This document shows, piece by piece, positions 1-17,041 of a stretch of DNA of 64,000 nucleotides. Position 1 is the first letter of the stretch; each line of letters starts with the position of its first letter. The position numbers and the translations under genes are program-made. The notes below the pieces were generated by a model. That model was not told where the DNA came from, did no database searches, and saw only the letters and a program-made list of their open reading frames with translations. The DNA is from Aphelenchoides besseyi (Eukaryota; Nematoda; Chromadorea; Rhabditida; Aphelenchoididae). Location of the stretch: positions 16,182,001-16,246,000 of the forward strand of contig JAMPIQ010000001.1 in NCBI GenBank assembly GCA_024699855.1. The letters are read 5' to 3'.

Positions 1-180
1 CAGGACTCCAAATGACAAAGTGCAAATGATTTTACTTGTTAGAGCGTTCGCTCATCACTCCGATGAGACACTTTTGTTTGCGGATCGTGGAACTTGATCT
101 TTCGCTCTTTAGCCACTTGTTCTGTGCAAGTTTATTTTCGGACAAGAATAATCATGGATAAGAAAACCGACAATAAAGTT

Positions 181-3356
<3,176 letters not shown>

Positions 3357-5241
3357 CAGAGGGATGGGAAAAATCACACCGTCCGTCAACGAAAACGGGC
3401 GGAGCTGCGGCTGATCTGGGAAAACGGTCCGTGGGATCGCCGGTTTGATTTTCCCTTTTGGAGTCTTGATTCCCAGCACTCTCGTTTCTGTTGAACTGCA
3501 GTTTTCGGATTCACGAAGAAGACGACTTGGTTGGGTGTGTGAGACTCAATGGTCGAAGAAAATTCTCGAGAGGGCGTGGAAATCGCTTTTGGCCACAAGC
3601 TTTTGTGAAGCATACGGTCTTCGAGCTCTCGGACTCTTCAACTCGAACGGGCCAAGAGAGGCGGAGAACCAGGATCGAGCTTTTGATTTCGTTTAAGCAG
3701 ATGATTGACATTCGATTTCGTTTGATTTCACTAATTTCTAGTCATGTACTTTCAGTCTACGGTATTTCAGTCTACGATACTTTTGGCCGACGGCAATTCT
3801 TTTGGACCAACTAAGCAGTCCGTTTCTCTTCAGATTCAAGGCGAATTCGGCAAACTATTTCCCACGGTTCTGAATTCTCCAGAATCGCTAAATGGACCTC
3901 GGCGTTGTCGGCATTTCGGAAAGTTAAAAAGCAGGAAAATTTTGGAAAAACAAAATGATTACATTCGACTACCTGGTCCGTTAGGCTCCAGAAGCACATG
4001 GACTCTTGTAATGAAACCGATTACCTCAATTGAGAAAATCCGGTCGTTAAGGACAACCATCTGATCCGTGAGAACACGATTACCGTATTCCGAGTTTATG
4101 GTTCGAATAATAAAAACATTTTATTGTTCACAACAGATTCGACAACCAAAATTTGCAATTCAGAAATGTCGCCGAGAAGCGAACGTCATAACTGCACACA
4201 AACTAATCGGAAGTCGAGAAGCGAATGATTAGACGATCCGACTGCTCGCAATGAATCAACGTTGTTTTTCCGGGCGCCCAGTTCGCGGTTTCAACTCGGC
4301 GGTTGGCGATCTTCGACGCGTTGAAATCTGCAGAGTTTTCCGGTTATTCGAAACCCTTTCGGGCTCGAAGTCATCCCATTCATTTATGCCAATGGTCTTC
4401 CGAATGGAAGTGCAGGACCTTCGAAAACCCATCGGTTTTTCCAACGTAAAACGAGAAGCCGATGCGCATTTTTTTGCTCGACAACTTCCGCTCAATGCGA
4501 ATCGGTGGTGTTAACACCCGAGTTTCCATTCATGAATCGCGCTGCTCGAGAGTACGAACGTTTGAGCGCTGAAGCGGAATGCGGTTTCGGAAGATCGTTT
4601 GCCACGTTTTCACGCAGCGCGACGTTAATTAAGTGCGCGTCGAAATTCGCTTTTACGTTCCCGTCGAGTTGTTTGTTTCAAAAACCTTAAAAATTAGTCA
4701 CTAGCATCTTATCAACAAAAACGTTTCTGTTGGAGAGTTTTCGTTCTCAAACGTCCCGTCGATTTCCAACGGCGTGTTGACGAGCGCGCTCTTCGAATGG
4801 CACGTTTGACTTCTGTTTTCCGCCAACTACCTGCGCGATTTTTATCTTTTTCGATAAGCGCGTTTCGATTTCAATTTGCGCCGCAACAAAGCGGATGGAC
4901 GCTCGCCGACGTCTTTTTAGTGGACGCGCGCTCTGGAAAACGCAACAGACGCGAAGAGGACGCATTTTGGCGGCGAATTGCTGGAGGAAAGAGAGAGAGA
5001 AAGTAAAAACTGGGAGGTTTCTTCTTCGTTTCGCTGTTCGTCCGGTTTTTATGCGAGCCGGAAAGGTGTGGATTGATCACTGGAAATCGCTTATGCCTCG
5101 CGGATCACATGTTCGAGCGAAACAAGTGATCTTCGGCTCGAGAAACGTTTCCGAATTTTTTATGGCCATTCGATCGTTTCAGACCGCCGGACGGGTTCAT
5201 AAATAAAACGATGAAGAGCGCGAATTGAAAAAGTCGACGTG
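3357..5241. other. Intergenic region between divergent CSL copy 1 and EFA6
   Basis: About 1.9 kb with no supported gene. It is the only upstream sequence available to both divergent genes, so it must hold their promoters. The reading frame of CSL copy 1 stays open for about 120 bases upstream of its first ATG, so an upstream first exon is possible. Several overlapping open frames on both strands look like shadows with no family signature. Confidence 0.5.
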
Positions 5242-7518
5242 ATGACCGACGTTCTTTCCGCAACGTACACCAACAACTCGACAAGTGTGGCGCCGAGTCC
5301 GAATCCATCGGCGAAACGTCGACGCGACGGATCGACGGCGACTTTCGATTCGACGAGTTCGTTCGATTTGAATGAAAGTCGTGATACCGTCCACGATGTG
5401 GCCACAAGTACGCCGAGTTCACGACACAACTTTTCGGCTCAAACCGAACCTCCACTTCACATGTCGGCTCAGCCGAAGTACGAAGCGTTCGTGATGACCG
5501 GCGACAAGATTTTGAATCTGAATCCCAAAATCTCGCCCTCTTACGCAAAGGTCTGTTCCTCTAGTGACACATGTGTTTAAAATCGATCAAATGGCGTCCT
5601 CCTCTCGTTCTGTTTTATGACCACTGATTTCGCTGCGCTTATGCTAAGCAGCCAAAATGTCTAAAAACGGATCGGTTGAACTGTTGATTCCAAATGTGCT
5701 TGTTTAATTTACATCTCATTAATCTTTCGATTTTTCAGCTCCAACGAACTCAACTGCCGCCGAATGTCGAAGTGGAGAATCAGCCCAAATACTCAAAAGC
5801 GTTTGAGAACTTTCCGTCGACCACCTTTCAGAAGAAAAAATACTCGCGAAGTCACGCGAATTCGGCCAATGTATCGGTCTCAAACTCCGAGAACTTACTC
5901 AACAACAACAATCAAATCGAAGCCTCGAATAAGACTGTTAATTTAATTGCTGTAAGTTTCGACTTGACGTTTTTTTGTTTATTTTGATTCAGGAAGCTTG
6001 TGCGAGTTCCAATGAGATCCCAACGGTTCCAGCGTCTTCGAGTGCCAATCGAGTCAATTCGTTGAGTCGAGAACCAGAACTTATGAATGGATCAGAAAAC
6101 AACGTTTCCGTAATGTGAGTTTTTCGTTTCTATTGTTTGAATTCTCGGTTTATAGGCACGAAATTTCGATGATCTCGCAGTCACAACCACCACCTCCAGC
6201 GATGCCATTGCCAAGTCCCTTCAACTACACGGGACTTCGAATCGATGCGGGGCTTCGTGATTTCCTGGAACACGTGCCGCTATCCGGTGAATCAACGGAA
6301 AGAGCGAGAATTTTGAAACATTTCGCCGACCGCTACTACGATTGCAATCCAACGCTTTTCGATGGTCCAGGTAAGGGAACAACTTAAAGTGCAGTTCATT
6401 AGTGCTCTTCAGATTCAATTCATGCTTTGGCATGTGCTCTTTTATTGCTGAATACCGATCTTCATGGAAATGTAAGTTTGATACTTTGAACTTTAGTTAT
6501 TTCCAGCTTTAGATTACAACAAAAAAGATGTCAATGTGCGAATTCATAGACAATTTGGCTTACACGGGATTCAAGTATGATCGAGGACTATTGAAGACTT
6601 TGTACGCAAAAATAAAATCTCAACCCTTCAAGAGTCCCGAACAGCAACCAACAGAGAAACCAAAGAAGTTGTCAGTTCAATTGGGCAACAATTTTGTACG
6701 ACAGATCACGGACCAAGTCGATTATTTCCACGGATGGGTTATGATCAAAGAGGTCTACGATCGTGATGGCAAAAAAAGTAAGTGGTCATTTTAATCGGCT
6801 TCTTCAACTTTGTTTTAGCGCCATTTGGACGAAGGCAATGGAGAATGTATTTCGGAACTGTTCGTGGCTTGGTTTTATACTTGCACAAAAATGAACGTGG
6901 ATTCGAAGCTTCACGATTTGAAGTCTTCCAAAATTGCATTCGTTTACATCACTCCTTGGCCGAAATACCGAGAGATTATACGAAGAAATCACACGTTTTT
7001 CGAATAACTACAGCAAAATTGGGCGAATACTTGGTTCAAACATCATCTCCGGAAGAACTGAGCAAGTGGGTGAACGCCGTGAATTTCGTTGCCGCATCGC
7101 TCTCCACTCCCGCATTACCCGAACCGACTTCAAGTCAATCAACAGCCCGATTTCACACGAGCCCGCTGCCAAGTGCTGTGAGTAGCTTGTCAATAGTAAG
7201 TTCAAAGTCTCTACTCGCTTCCATTTCATTCCTTCAGCGTGATCAATTGGATCAACATCGTGAAAAAGCGGCGGAAATCGGACATCTTCTGACAATTCTA
7301 CGCGAATCAGCACCGTCGATCAAAGCCAAAGGAAAACCCGTCTACGAATATTTTTATCGTGAACGATTCTTGGAACGTGAAGTAAGTTCAATTGACTACT
7401 TGATTCAACTTTCTTTCAGCAACTGAGATACAAAACATACATCGAAATTCTGACTCGCAATCTCGCCTCATCGTCTCGTCCCGAATCCCGAAACAACGTC
7501 AATGGAACATTACCATAA
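5242..7518 (+). CDS. efa-6: EFA6/PSD-family Arf guanine-nucleotide exchange factor (Sec7 + PH)
   Basis: EFA6 proteins load GTP on Arf6 at the plasma membrane; in nematodes the disordered N terminus also restrains cortical microtubules. About nine exons give roughly 600 residues. The Ser/Thr/Asn-rich N terminus contains EAFVMTGDKILNLNPKIS near residue 90. The Sec7 domain covers about residues 215-340: GLRIDAGLRDFLEHVPLSGE carries the predicted catalytic glutamic finger (the E of SGE), DSIHALACALLLLNTDLHGN follows after a 42-nt intron, then KKMSMCEFIDNLAY. The PH domain follows, from YFHGWVMIKE to SPEELSKWVNAVNFVA, then a coiled-coil tail ending NNVNGTLP and TAA at 7518. The start is the ATG at 5242; a GTG lies one codon upstream. 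It is divergent from CSL copy 1 and convergent with CSL copy 2. Confidence 0.93.
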
Positions 7519-7854
7519 ACCAAAAGGTAAATTCGTTTCAGGTAATAAACTGACAATCAATTTTCATTTCAGTTCTTTCATTCAACACTCAAATTGTCGT
7601 TGCTGGTTAGTCGCTGTTCACGCTGGTGTCTTCGTTCATTGCTTGTGTTATTCAACGGTGTTTCTTAAGCTTTAAAGCAAACTAATTTATGTTCTTCGAC
7701 CATTGTGCCTGATCGTTGGCTTTGCTGGTAACTCGTGTGTTCAAAGGTGCTGTAATAAAGCGAATCAACTGATGCGTTCATTTTTACGCTAACCCTTAGC
7801 AACTTATTCGGAATCGATTGAGCAAACATAAATTTTAACTGTACAACATAAAAA
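7519..7854. other. Tail-to-tail spacer between EFA6 and CSL copy 2
   Basis: A 336-base convergent interval that should contain the 3' UTRs of both neighbours. No gene, repeat or RNA is visible. Confidence 0.5.
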
Positions 7855-9547
<1,693 letters not shown>

Positions 9548-9685
9548 GAGGGCCCGCAAAATCTCGTTGTTCAACGCTGGATTGAAAAGTGGCAGATGAG
9601 ATGGTGGCGTGATCGTTGGATCACATTTAACGTCAAAAAGCGAGAATTTTGGCACTAAATTAAGTAGATTAAAAGTGTTATTCAA

Positions 9686-11168
9686 AATCGCAGTATGCTA
9701 TCAAGGTATGCGATACGCACAAAAAGTTGAAAGTCGACTCTTCTATCATTAAACTGGAATCACACGCCTCAACCAAACTTTTTGTTTCCCATAAAAAGAC
9801 CAAAAGTCGGAGGGGTTTCACGACCTTGCTTGTGATTCTTCTCTTGTGCTCTATCAACGCTCGCTCTCAACACGACCGCGTGCGTTTTCGCGAATCGATT
9901 TCCTCAAAAACGGACGCCGGTTGTTTACATGGAAACTGCAAAAAAAGGCGACTACCGTAGATTACGCAGTTGAACCCGTCGGCGGTCTTTACAATCAATT
10001 TTGTGGTCAGACAAAAGATCAACTTTCCCTCCCGTCCACAACAATCAACGCCAATTCGGCAAGTTTCAACGAAACGCGTCGTTCTCTTCCTGCTTCAAAT
10101 CTTTCCCACTTCTCTCACAACGTATTCCCCGCCCTTTGATAATCAGCGACTGATCGGTCAACTGACTTTCCCCCCTCCTTCCCAAAACTTGTCGTCGTGC
10201 TGATGTAAAAAGACCGAAAATCAAATGGGCTTTCGAATTCGTGCAGAACAAAACTGCGCACTTGGCCTTCGAAATCTTTTTTTGGAAAACGTGCACTTTC
10301 TCATGAACTCCCTCCACCCAACAAGTGAATCATCATCGTGCGAAAAAACGAACCGTAGAGTTTCATATCCTCGACCCTCTTCTTCTCGTCCGTTGACGTC
10401 TGATTCGGACTCACGTTCATCGATTACTCTGAAACTTGTCGATTGAAGAGCGGAAGACGCAATTAATGCAAACAAAAGAAAGCGTGAACTCGAGGCCAAA
10501 AAGAAGAGCGAATGACGCAGTGGACGAGAATGGAAGGAAAAAACGACGTTCGTCCTCGTGGTTAACAGAGAAATTTCTTCCGGCGCTGCAAAAAATGTGT
10601 TTTTCGCGAGAAGACGCTCCGCCGATTCGGGCGCTCAGGAAAAAAATTCGCACGCTTTTGCGAAAGAAAATTAAATTCCGTGAGAATCCGAACAAAAATC
10701 ATAAATTAGACCCTGGAAAGTGGAGAAAAAATGGCGATCGGGAAGACGCAAAACCACGGAACCGCACACTGCGCATTCGGAGGTCGTCTGTTCACAGACA
10801 CGATTTCCCACGCCTTTTTTTCATTGCTCCGATCAAAAGGCATTACATGCGCACAAAAGATTCCAAATTGCTTTTAGTTGACATTTCCCACGCTGCTCTT
10901 ACTCATCGATCGTAGCGTGGGAAAGGGGCGGCCAATCCGTTGACTTAATGCCGAGTGATTTGTTTGAAGTTTGCATCGAACGAACGAACTTTTTAACCAG
11001 TTTGTTCTACACTCGTTGTGGAAGAAACTTACAAAAATGTTTAAACAATTTCGGAATCCTCCAATCCTCTTCGACTGGCGAACTTCGTCTCAACGCGATT
11101 GTTCGCTTCAACGGACGCAATGGCTTTTAGTTGGTCGTAGAAAAGAATTTTAATGGAGAAGCGAAAAA
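9686..11168. other. Intergenic region upstream of SGF29
   Basis: About 1.5 kb holding the promoters of CSL copy 2 and SGF29. A 159-codon open frame at 10436-10915 starts at TTG and is very Lys/Arg-rich, and I see no splice or family support for it. No RNA gene or repeat is recognised. Confidence 0.45.
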
Positions 11169-12133
11169 ATGGGAAACGAAAAGAAATCGACTTCAAATTC
11201 GTTGACTGCGATGAACGAGCTGATCGAAAGCACTCGCTGCAAACTCTTGGATAAAGTGAGTTTAGATTTTGTTTTCCAACCGTCTTTGCTGATCTTTCAG
11301 TTGCCAAAAGTGCCAACCAAACACGACAAAGTGAACGAATCGTTGCGTTCAATTCGCTCTCACAATGAACGTTTCGTAACGGGAACCAAAGTCTCTCAGA
11401 CGGTCAAACTGAAGTTGATTTCTTTGTACGATACCGCCCTCAAACAGTGTCAATCGGAATCCGAATCGGTGCGCAAGATTCTCCAAGACATTCAACGAAT
11501 CAGACAAGCGGAATTCGATCTCGTCATGAACTCCAAAATGTCTCGCGGTCAATTGATCAACCTGCTAAGTGAACAAGCTAAGACGCTACCACTGTACGTT
11601 GGTCAAATCAGCGGACATCCACCAGCTGGTAAGTGCAGTGGAGCCGTTCGTTTTCAACTAATTTTTAGGTGTTGGAGCGATTCCTTTCAAAGACAAATCG
11701 GAAATCGAGTGTGGAGCGGTGGTGGCCGCATTCGTCGAGAGTGTTTGGATATTAGCAATGGTTACTGTGAGTCAATTTACTTGTTTCGTTTCTCATTTTG
11801 TTTCAGAATCAGAATTCTCAAGGAACCTACACTATACGCGACATTGACGACGAGTCTTCGAAACGGATCGCAATTCGAAGACAACGACTGATACCGCTAC
11901 CTGATTATCGAGCAAATCCACGACAAGATGGCCACGCATTGTTTCCAGTCGATGCCATCGTTTTGGCTTTGTATCCGCAGACTACCTGTTTCTACAAAGG
12001 AGTAGTTGAAAGACAACCACAAGACGCCAACGACGACTATTTGATTGCTTTCGAGGATAACACCTTCGACAGTGGCTATTCACCCTCGTTTGCCGTACCT
12101 CAACGATATGTAATCAAGCACAAGAAAGACTGA
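11169..12133 (+). CDS. sgf29: SGF29, SAGA-complex H3K4me-reading subunit
   Basis: SGF29 is a subunit of the SAGA histone acetyltransferase complex. Its tandem Tudor domain reads H3K4me2/3. Four exons are separated by introns of 40-46 nt. The N-terminal helical region (MNELIESTRCKLLDK, then LKLISLYDTALKQCQ) is followed by DKSEIECGAVVAAFVES and the C-terminal tandem Tudor domain: IRDIDDESSKR, RLIPLPDYRANP, AIVLALYPQTTCFYKGVV, DDYLIAFEDNTFDSGYSP and VPQRYVIKHKKD, ending at TGA 12133. The ALYPQTT(S/C)FY and FEDxxxxxGYSP blocks are diagnostic. The start ATG at 11169 opens MGNEKKSTSNS. The last 107 coding bases and the downstream sequence are copied at 17042-17239. Confidence 0.93.
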
Positions 12134-12224
12134 CTGTGATCTCTAATAAACTCCTCTTTTATCGAACTGAGTAATCGTTTTGAATTCTTGCAGACCAATG
12201 AATTGGCAGAGAAATTTGGCCGGC
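12027..12224 (+). repeat. 198-bp direct repeat, original in SGF29 last exon and 3' flank
   Basis: This matches 17042-17239 over 198 bases with no indel. I see two substitutions (GGC/AGC in the Tudor exon and C/T in the 3' flank), about 99% identity. It covers the last 107 coding bases of SGF29 and the 3' flank. Confidence 0.9.
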
Positions 12225-13332
12225 AATAACTCCTTTTTTATTTGGAGTTTTAATGAGTTTAGGTTTCTTCTAGGCTTGAAAGCAAATAAATTACGATTAA
12301 TTATTACAGACTATACGATGCACTTCTGCACGCGCTTCTTGGCTTATTTGCATCTCATTCGCTTAAATCATAAAAGATACCATATACCGATATAACGTTG
12401 ACGTAGTTATTGCCAGCGAACAGGTGTTCACTTGCTAAGCAAATTAATCCGATCACCATTGTAGCTAATAAATTTTCTCCGTTCATTTCTGTGTCTCGTG
12501 TTTAATACGAGTAGTGACGTTAATAGATTACGTTATAAAATGTAATTCTTTCTGCGTCCAATCGCTTTACTTCCTCCATATTATCACCAATATAAAATCA
12601 AACACTTCTCCCAAATACTTCACTTTACTACCCACGAATCATTCGTGAAAATTGACATTATCTTATTCGTTTGATTGTTGTTGAGCTTCTAAATAATCTC
12701 TCGGCACAACCGAATAAGGTTATTTTATTTTATAAGAGAATACAACTCCCTTACAAAGACTGCCAGTTGTTGGCCCAATTTCTACCAATCGTTCCAAACT
12801 ATAGTCTAGGATTCGTAAACTTTCTTCTCGTTGACTTTGTCTCTTCTTCTAGGCAGATATGCCATTCGTTCTGTAATCCATTTATATTGTTTGCGTATTC
12901 TCGAGATTCTTAAGACCCTATTGCTCTCGTTGCCCAATCCGTGTATCCTTGAGTTCGTGATTGTGTCTGTTAAAAGGCTTTCCAATCCAAGTTTCAGGTT
13001 CTTATTAAAACCAGACATCTTCTCGTTGGCTACATTTTTAAGAAGAAGAACTGCGCTGCAATTGACCGTAATGCTAGAACCGACAGTCAAAGCAAAAAAG
13101 GTCGAAGGAATTTATTGCAAAGTAGATCAGTCAATCTCTGTACAGCGAATAGCGTGCTGAAAAGCTCTACGCATTTGGTCGCTGTGTGGATAAGAATTGA
13201 AGGACTAACGCTTTGTCCTTCTCGACCGTTCCTTTTATCCGCAATGCCATCCATTAGCAATCACGGACAGCAATTGTATGTCAAGTTATGCTTCAAACGT
13301 GATAGATAGTCTTAATGCAACAATTTATTCTA
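12225..13332. other. Gene-poor interval downstream of SGF29
   Basis: This is AT-rich sequence with open frames of 60-110 codons on both strands (for example 12806-13090 minus) that lack an ATG or a family signature. It may hold decayed mobile-element sequence. No feature is supported. Confidence 0.35.
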
Positions 13333-13916
13333 CTGTGTCCCAAAATTCTAGCCAACCGGTCAAACCACAGTTTGGTCCCGTCGCGAAAAGCTCAAATTAT
13401 GAGGATTTCAGACACTTTCAGGAGTTGGCTTATGCTTTGAACGATTTCAATTGATAAAAAATAACCGTTTATTTTTTAATAGCGCAATTCTACGTGCCCG
13501 CGGCGTTGTGTTGAAATCGAGACGAATCAACAGAAATAGATTTATAAACGACAAGTAACAATAACAACAATAAGAAATGCAGAATAAAAAAACCCAACCC
13601 ACTAGCGCCTGCGAGCCCAAAACGACCCCAGCCGGTCAGCGGATTGTTCTTCATCGATTTCGCATGCTCGCGACAGTTGCTAACACGCTCAATTAGCCGC
13701 TTCTCATAACCAAACATTGTATTTCGGCACATGGCCGGAGTGACCGTAGCAAATGCAGCTACGATTTTGCTTCTACTCGTTAAAAACCCCAACAAAAACG
13801 CCGAGAACAATTGAAAACCACCCTTTCATTTCTTATTAATTGAGCTGAATGGAAAGTTTTTCGCGGCGGGACCAACCTGCGGTTTGACCGGTTGGCGAGA
13901 ATTTTGGGACACACTG
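13333..13916. mobile_element. MITE-like element with ~60-bp terminal inverted repeats, TA target sites
   Basis: The left end (TA then CTGTGTCCCAAAATTCT, continuing GCCAACCGGTCAAACC and CGCGAAAA) reappears as the reverse complement at the right end (CGGTTTGACCGG, AATTTTGGGACACA, then TA). The inverted repeats are about 60 bp with a few mismatches and a 2-base indel at the tip. TA dinucleotides flank both ends, as in Tc1/mariner insertions. The 106-codon open frame inside (13490-13810 minus) has a hydrophobic stretch but no transposase motif, so this looks non-autonomous. Confidence 0.75.
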
Positions 13917-15155
13917 TACTTCGTGCATCGCACAATTCCGTTTGGAAACAATTTGCGAATCATTGTCGCTCACACTTGAAGAAGTTGACGCATAAACTTC
14001 CCAAATTTTCCTAAATAAACATTTTTAGAGCATTTAAGTGATGAAATGTTAAGTTCGACCTACTGTTTGCATATGGAGAGTTCGGTTGTGGAAAATCCTC
14101 GCTTGAATTTCTCTTGTATCCCGATTGAATTCTGCGCTCTTTGTCGTCGCTTGTCTCTGCCGAGCCCTCCGTCCGTCGAGTCCCATTGTTTTTGGCTTCT
14201 TGTTGTTTAATTTCTCCGTCTTCCGCCTCAGCCTGAAATCCGACTATCTTTTGTAACTTGTAATTCCGATACAATAAATTAAAGTGTTCTTAATCTGTTC
14301 GCTCCGCATGTGAAGTTTGGAAAATTCTTCCGACATGTGGAAGACGGGTAAAACGTTTATCTTCCGTCTTTCGCAACTTGTCCGCACAAAAAATGTTTAT
14401 CCGCTTGTTCGCGTCGTCCATAAATTTAACTGTGTTCTAAAGGAAGTTTGATTTAAAAAAGTTATTTGAAGCATTACGGTATAGAGATATCCGAGAAACT
14501 GTTTACAGCTGCCGCAACCCATCTGTCGTGACGGAGACAAAGATATCTGGGTTATTAGGGCAATGGCACAATTAAAGGGGAAATTGCGTAAAGGGGACAA
14601 CTGCCCTTAGAAAATTGTGAAGGAGTTTATATATGGTCCAAAGTTGGGCAGAAATAGTTTGAGCGTGGGCTGCGATGATCGTGGGACGTGCACATTTGCC
14701 GATGACTGTAAAGAATTGGCTGGAATGTCTTCGTCTGTCTACATAAACGTGAGTCGTCCTGTAGCCCGACGATGGTCTGTCATTGATGAATTATATCGTC
14801 TTCGGCGATGATATGAAAGTATTGCGACGTTCGTAAATGTCGCAACACCATCTGTTACGGGGCAACAATTGGACACATTCCGTTCTAAAATTTAGAAAAT
14901 CTTCGATATCTACTCTATGTCGTATTTTAAATTTTTTGACATTTAACCGTGATAGTAGTAAACGCAATCAATAAAAAGTAGAGTGAGTATTCAAAACGAT
15001 TGGTACAGTCGGATTTAGTTGTAGCGTTTATATTGCATGCTTCGTTTAGTCCAGTGAATACTATAAAGGAATTTGTTCCTTTAGAGTAAAGTTTATTACT
15101 TGTTCACGACTAGTTAACTAATGAATGATAATTAACTAGTAACGGGACCGGATCG
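13917..15155. other. Gene-poor interval
   Basis: No supported gene. There is a 9-bp inverted repeat, ACTAGTTAA ... TTAACTAGT, at about 15110-15143. An 87-codon acidic/basic open frame at 14011-14274 minus has no recognised domain. Confidence 0.35.
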
Positions 15156-15487
15156 TTATTTTATGGGGTTTGATAAGAGTTTGCGGTCGTAAAAAGGGGG
15201 CGTCCTGTGGCTTAATTAATTTGATAAGGAACTACTCCGATCACAAATACACCACTTAGTCCGAAGCAAATCGCCTAAACATACTTGCTTGTAGTTGTCC
15301 GTAGAACGAAAGTTATCTTTCCGATGTCGTTGACTTTATCTGGACACTCGGCGCAAGTAGGAAACCCAGTCAATTTCTTTACAATTATTCTGTAAGGTCG
15401 ATCATTTATGAGCAACACAAAAGCAACTCACTCCGCATCTACCCAAAGTGCACTTGAACCCAACAATATCCATGGCCAAATGATCAT
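15156..15487 (-). CDS. Candidate small secreted protein, three exons
   Basis: I do not recognise the family. The ATG at 15487 opens a signal-peptide-like stretch, MIIWPWILLGSSALWVDA. A donor GTGAGT at 15431 and acceptor TTACAG give a 42-nt intron. Exon 2 (15285-15389, 105 nt) is fully open and contains KLTGFPTCAECPDKVNDI with two close cysteines. An 80-nt intron (GTATGT to CCACAG) leads to a short third exon ending in TAA at 15156. Exon phases agree throughout and the intron sizes fit the rest of the window. The total is about 69 residues. Against it: the third exon is tiny, and the gene lies between the two 198-bp repeats in otherwise empty sequence. Confidence 0.35.
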
Positions 15488-15820
15488 CTTTATTGAAGTA
15501 GCGTACAGGAATACTGTCCGTTTATTAGATTCAAAATACCAAGGTTCGCTCTTCGCGATCCACATGTAACAGTTTAGTAAAGACTGTTTATTAAAATTCT
15601 CTCTGGCAAGAACAGAATTTACGTTGATTTAAGTAATGGGAGATAAGGAAGGAAGGCGGGTTTGGAATGTGCTGAAAAACGTATTTATCGGCGTTAATTA
15701 ACGGGACGGCGCCAGTCCAATTGATAGCGGCGCCAAAAGGAAAGGGAAGGAGACTCGTGGTGTCTAGAGTTGATAAGAACATCTTATGACCGAGTCGGTC
15801 ACACCACAGGTTGTTTCAGC

Positions 15821-15949
15821 TGTTATAGCAAAGTTCTGGAGTGTACACCTTTATTCGTAGAACAATTCTCCCGCTCGAGCCGTCCCCGAGAGAGCTTATA
15901 TAGGCCCTAAGGCCCGCTCCTCGGAGACGCCTCGAGCGTCATACTAACA
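15821..15949 (-). mobile_element. Possible short solo LTR
   Basis: Read on the minus strand, this 129-bp block begins TGTTAGT and ends CTATAACA (TG...CA with inverted tips). It contains a TATATAAG promoter-like box at about 15896 and, roughly 50 bases further, an AATAAA signal. This is the order expected in an LTR. I could not find a convincing target duplication or any gag/pol next to it. Confidence 0.4.
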
Positions 15950-17041
15950 ACAGGTGTTATGTATAGCTTTAGACATCTTGTACCTCGCAGTTGTTGAGAG
16001 AAACAGAATAATGAAGGTCCCGCGGTTCGTTGATTCCCATTTAAAAGCAAGAATCAACGAACCACGGTGGGCATTTCTTCCGCAATTTCGCGGACAATAC
16101 CTTCATTGATGTGCGATATCGATCGATTGCCAATCTATTAAATACGATTAAGCTTGACTTTTGTGAAGTTACTAGTGTTCAACTACGCTTTAGTTAGACG
16201 ATCAAATGATTAGTGACTTTCTTGTAGAGAATAAAGAATAGGTAGGACAAGACGACGTGTTGATAAGATAAGAAATGTAACGGCCTTTTCTTCCGAGACG
16301 CTCAGTCGGCGGGCGTTGTTCGCAAATGATTGGGGAAAAGACTCCGATCCATAGGATAACGATCTTATTATACCGCTATTGTCCGATGAATTGGACACTA
16401 GAGCTTCTTTTCTATCCCCATTTTTGCTGATAAGCAAACACTTTTTGCAGAAAATGTGGACTGTGGCATTCCTTCAAAACGGCTGTCGCTTACAACAGTA
16501 AATTCCTCAATGAGATCCAACAAGAAACCAATCGAATGCCCGCCGCTTAAGAACCCGACGAGTAGCGCCACTGAGGCTCTAGACCCAAGTTAAGATTGAT
16601 GCGTCAAACTTGGACAAATAAACCTATTTACTGATCACGCAACAATAATTTATTGCAAGAAAAACAAAAAACAAAGCCGAAGAATCAGAAATGTTTGGAA
16701 AAGAAAAACTGAAAGAAGACGATTGCCGATTGGGCCCATAGCGTTGTTTTTATGCTAATTGATGACTCATTAGACCCGTGCCGTGCATTTCTTTTCCTCT
16801 GCAACGGACACACAAAAAAAGCACTTCGCCCAACTTGTCATTGAAATGCTGTCTTATCGGTGAGTTCAAATGTTGCCGGTCGTTTATTCGTACAATTTGA
16901 TTCCTAGTCTTATAATTCGCAACAAATTTTTGATTGTCTTATCTTTGCAAAACTCAAAACAAACACCTGGATTTTAAAACTATCTGTCAATGAAAAGAAT
17001 CGCTCGATTCTGCTGATCAAACTTCTTATTGCAGCATTCAA
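15950..17041. other. Gene-poor interval with one strong hairpin
   Basis: No supported gene. A 75-codon open frame at 16210-16437 minus starts at TTG. The only clear structure is the 13-bp inverted repeat at 16024-16063. Confidence 0.35.
16024..16063. repeat. Perfect 13-bp inverted repeat (hairpin)
   Basis: GGTTCGTTGATTC at 16024-16036 is exactly complementary to GAATCAACGAACC at 16051-16063, with a 14-base loop. It does not fit a tRNA. It could be a transposon tip or a small-RNA precursor, but nothing decides between them. Confidence 0.6.

Noticed and set aside
10436..10915. 159-codon plus-strand open frame upstream of SGF29
   Set aside because: Starts at TTG, extremely Arg/Lys-rich, no splice signals or domain, and lies in composition-biased upstream DNA that also produces open frames on the other strand.
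13490..13810. 106-codon minus-strand membrane-protein-like frame
   Set aside because: Lies wholly inside the MITE-like element, has no transposase motif, and its first codon is not ATG; the Leu-rich run arises from AAT/AAC-type repeats.
15156..17041. A CRISPR array, prophage or bacterial operon in the gene-poor block
   Set aside because: No regularly spaced repeats and no prokaryotic gene organisation; the whole window has eukaryotic intron structure.
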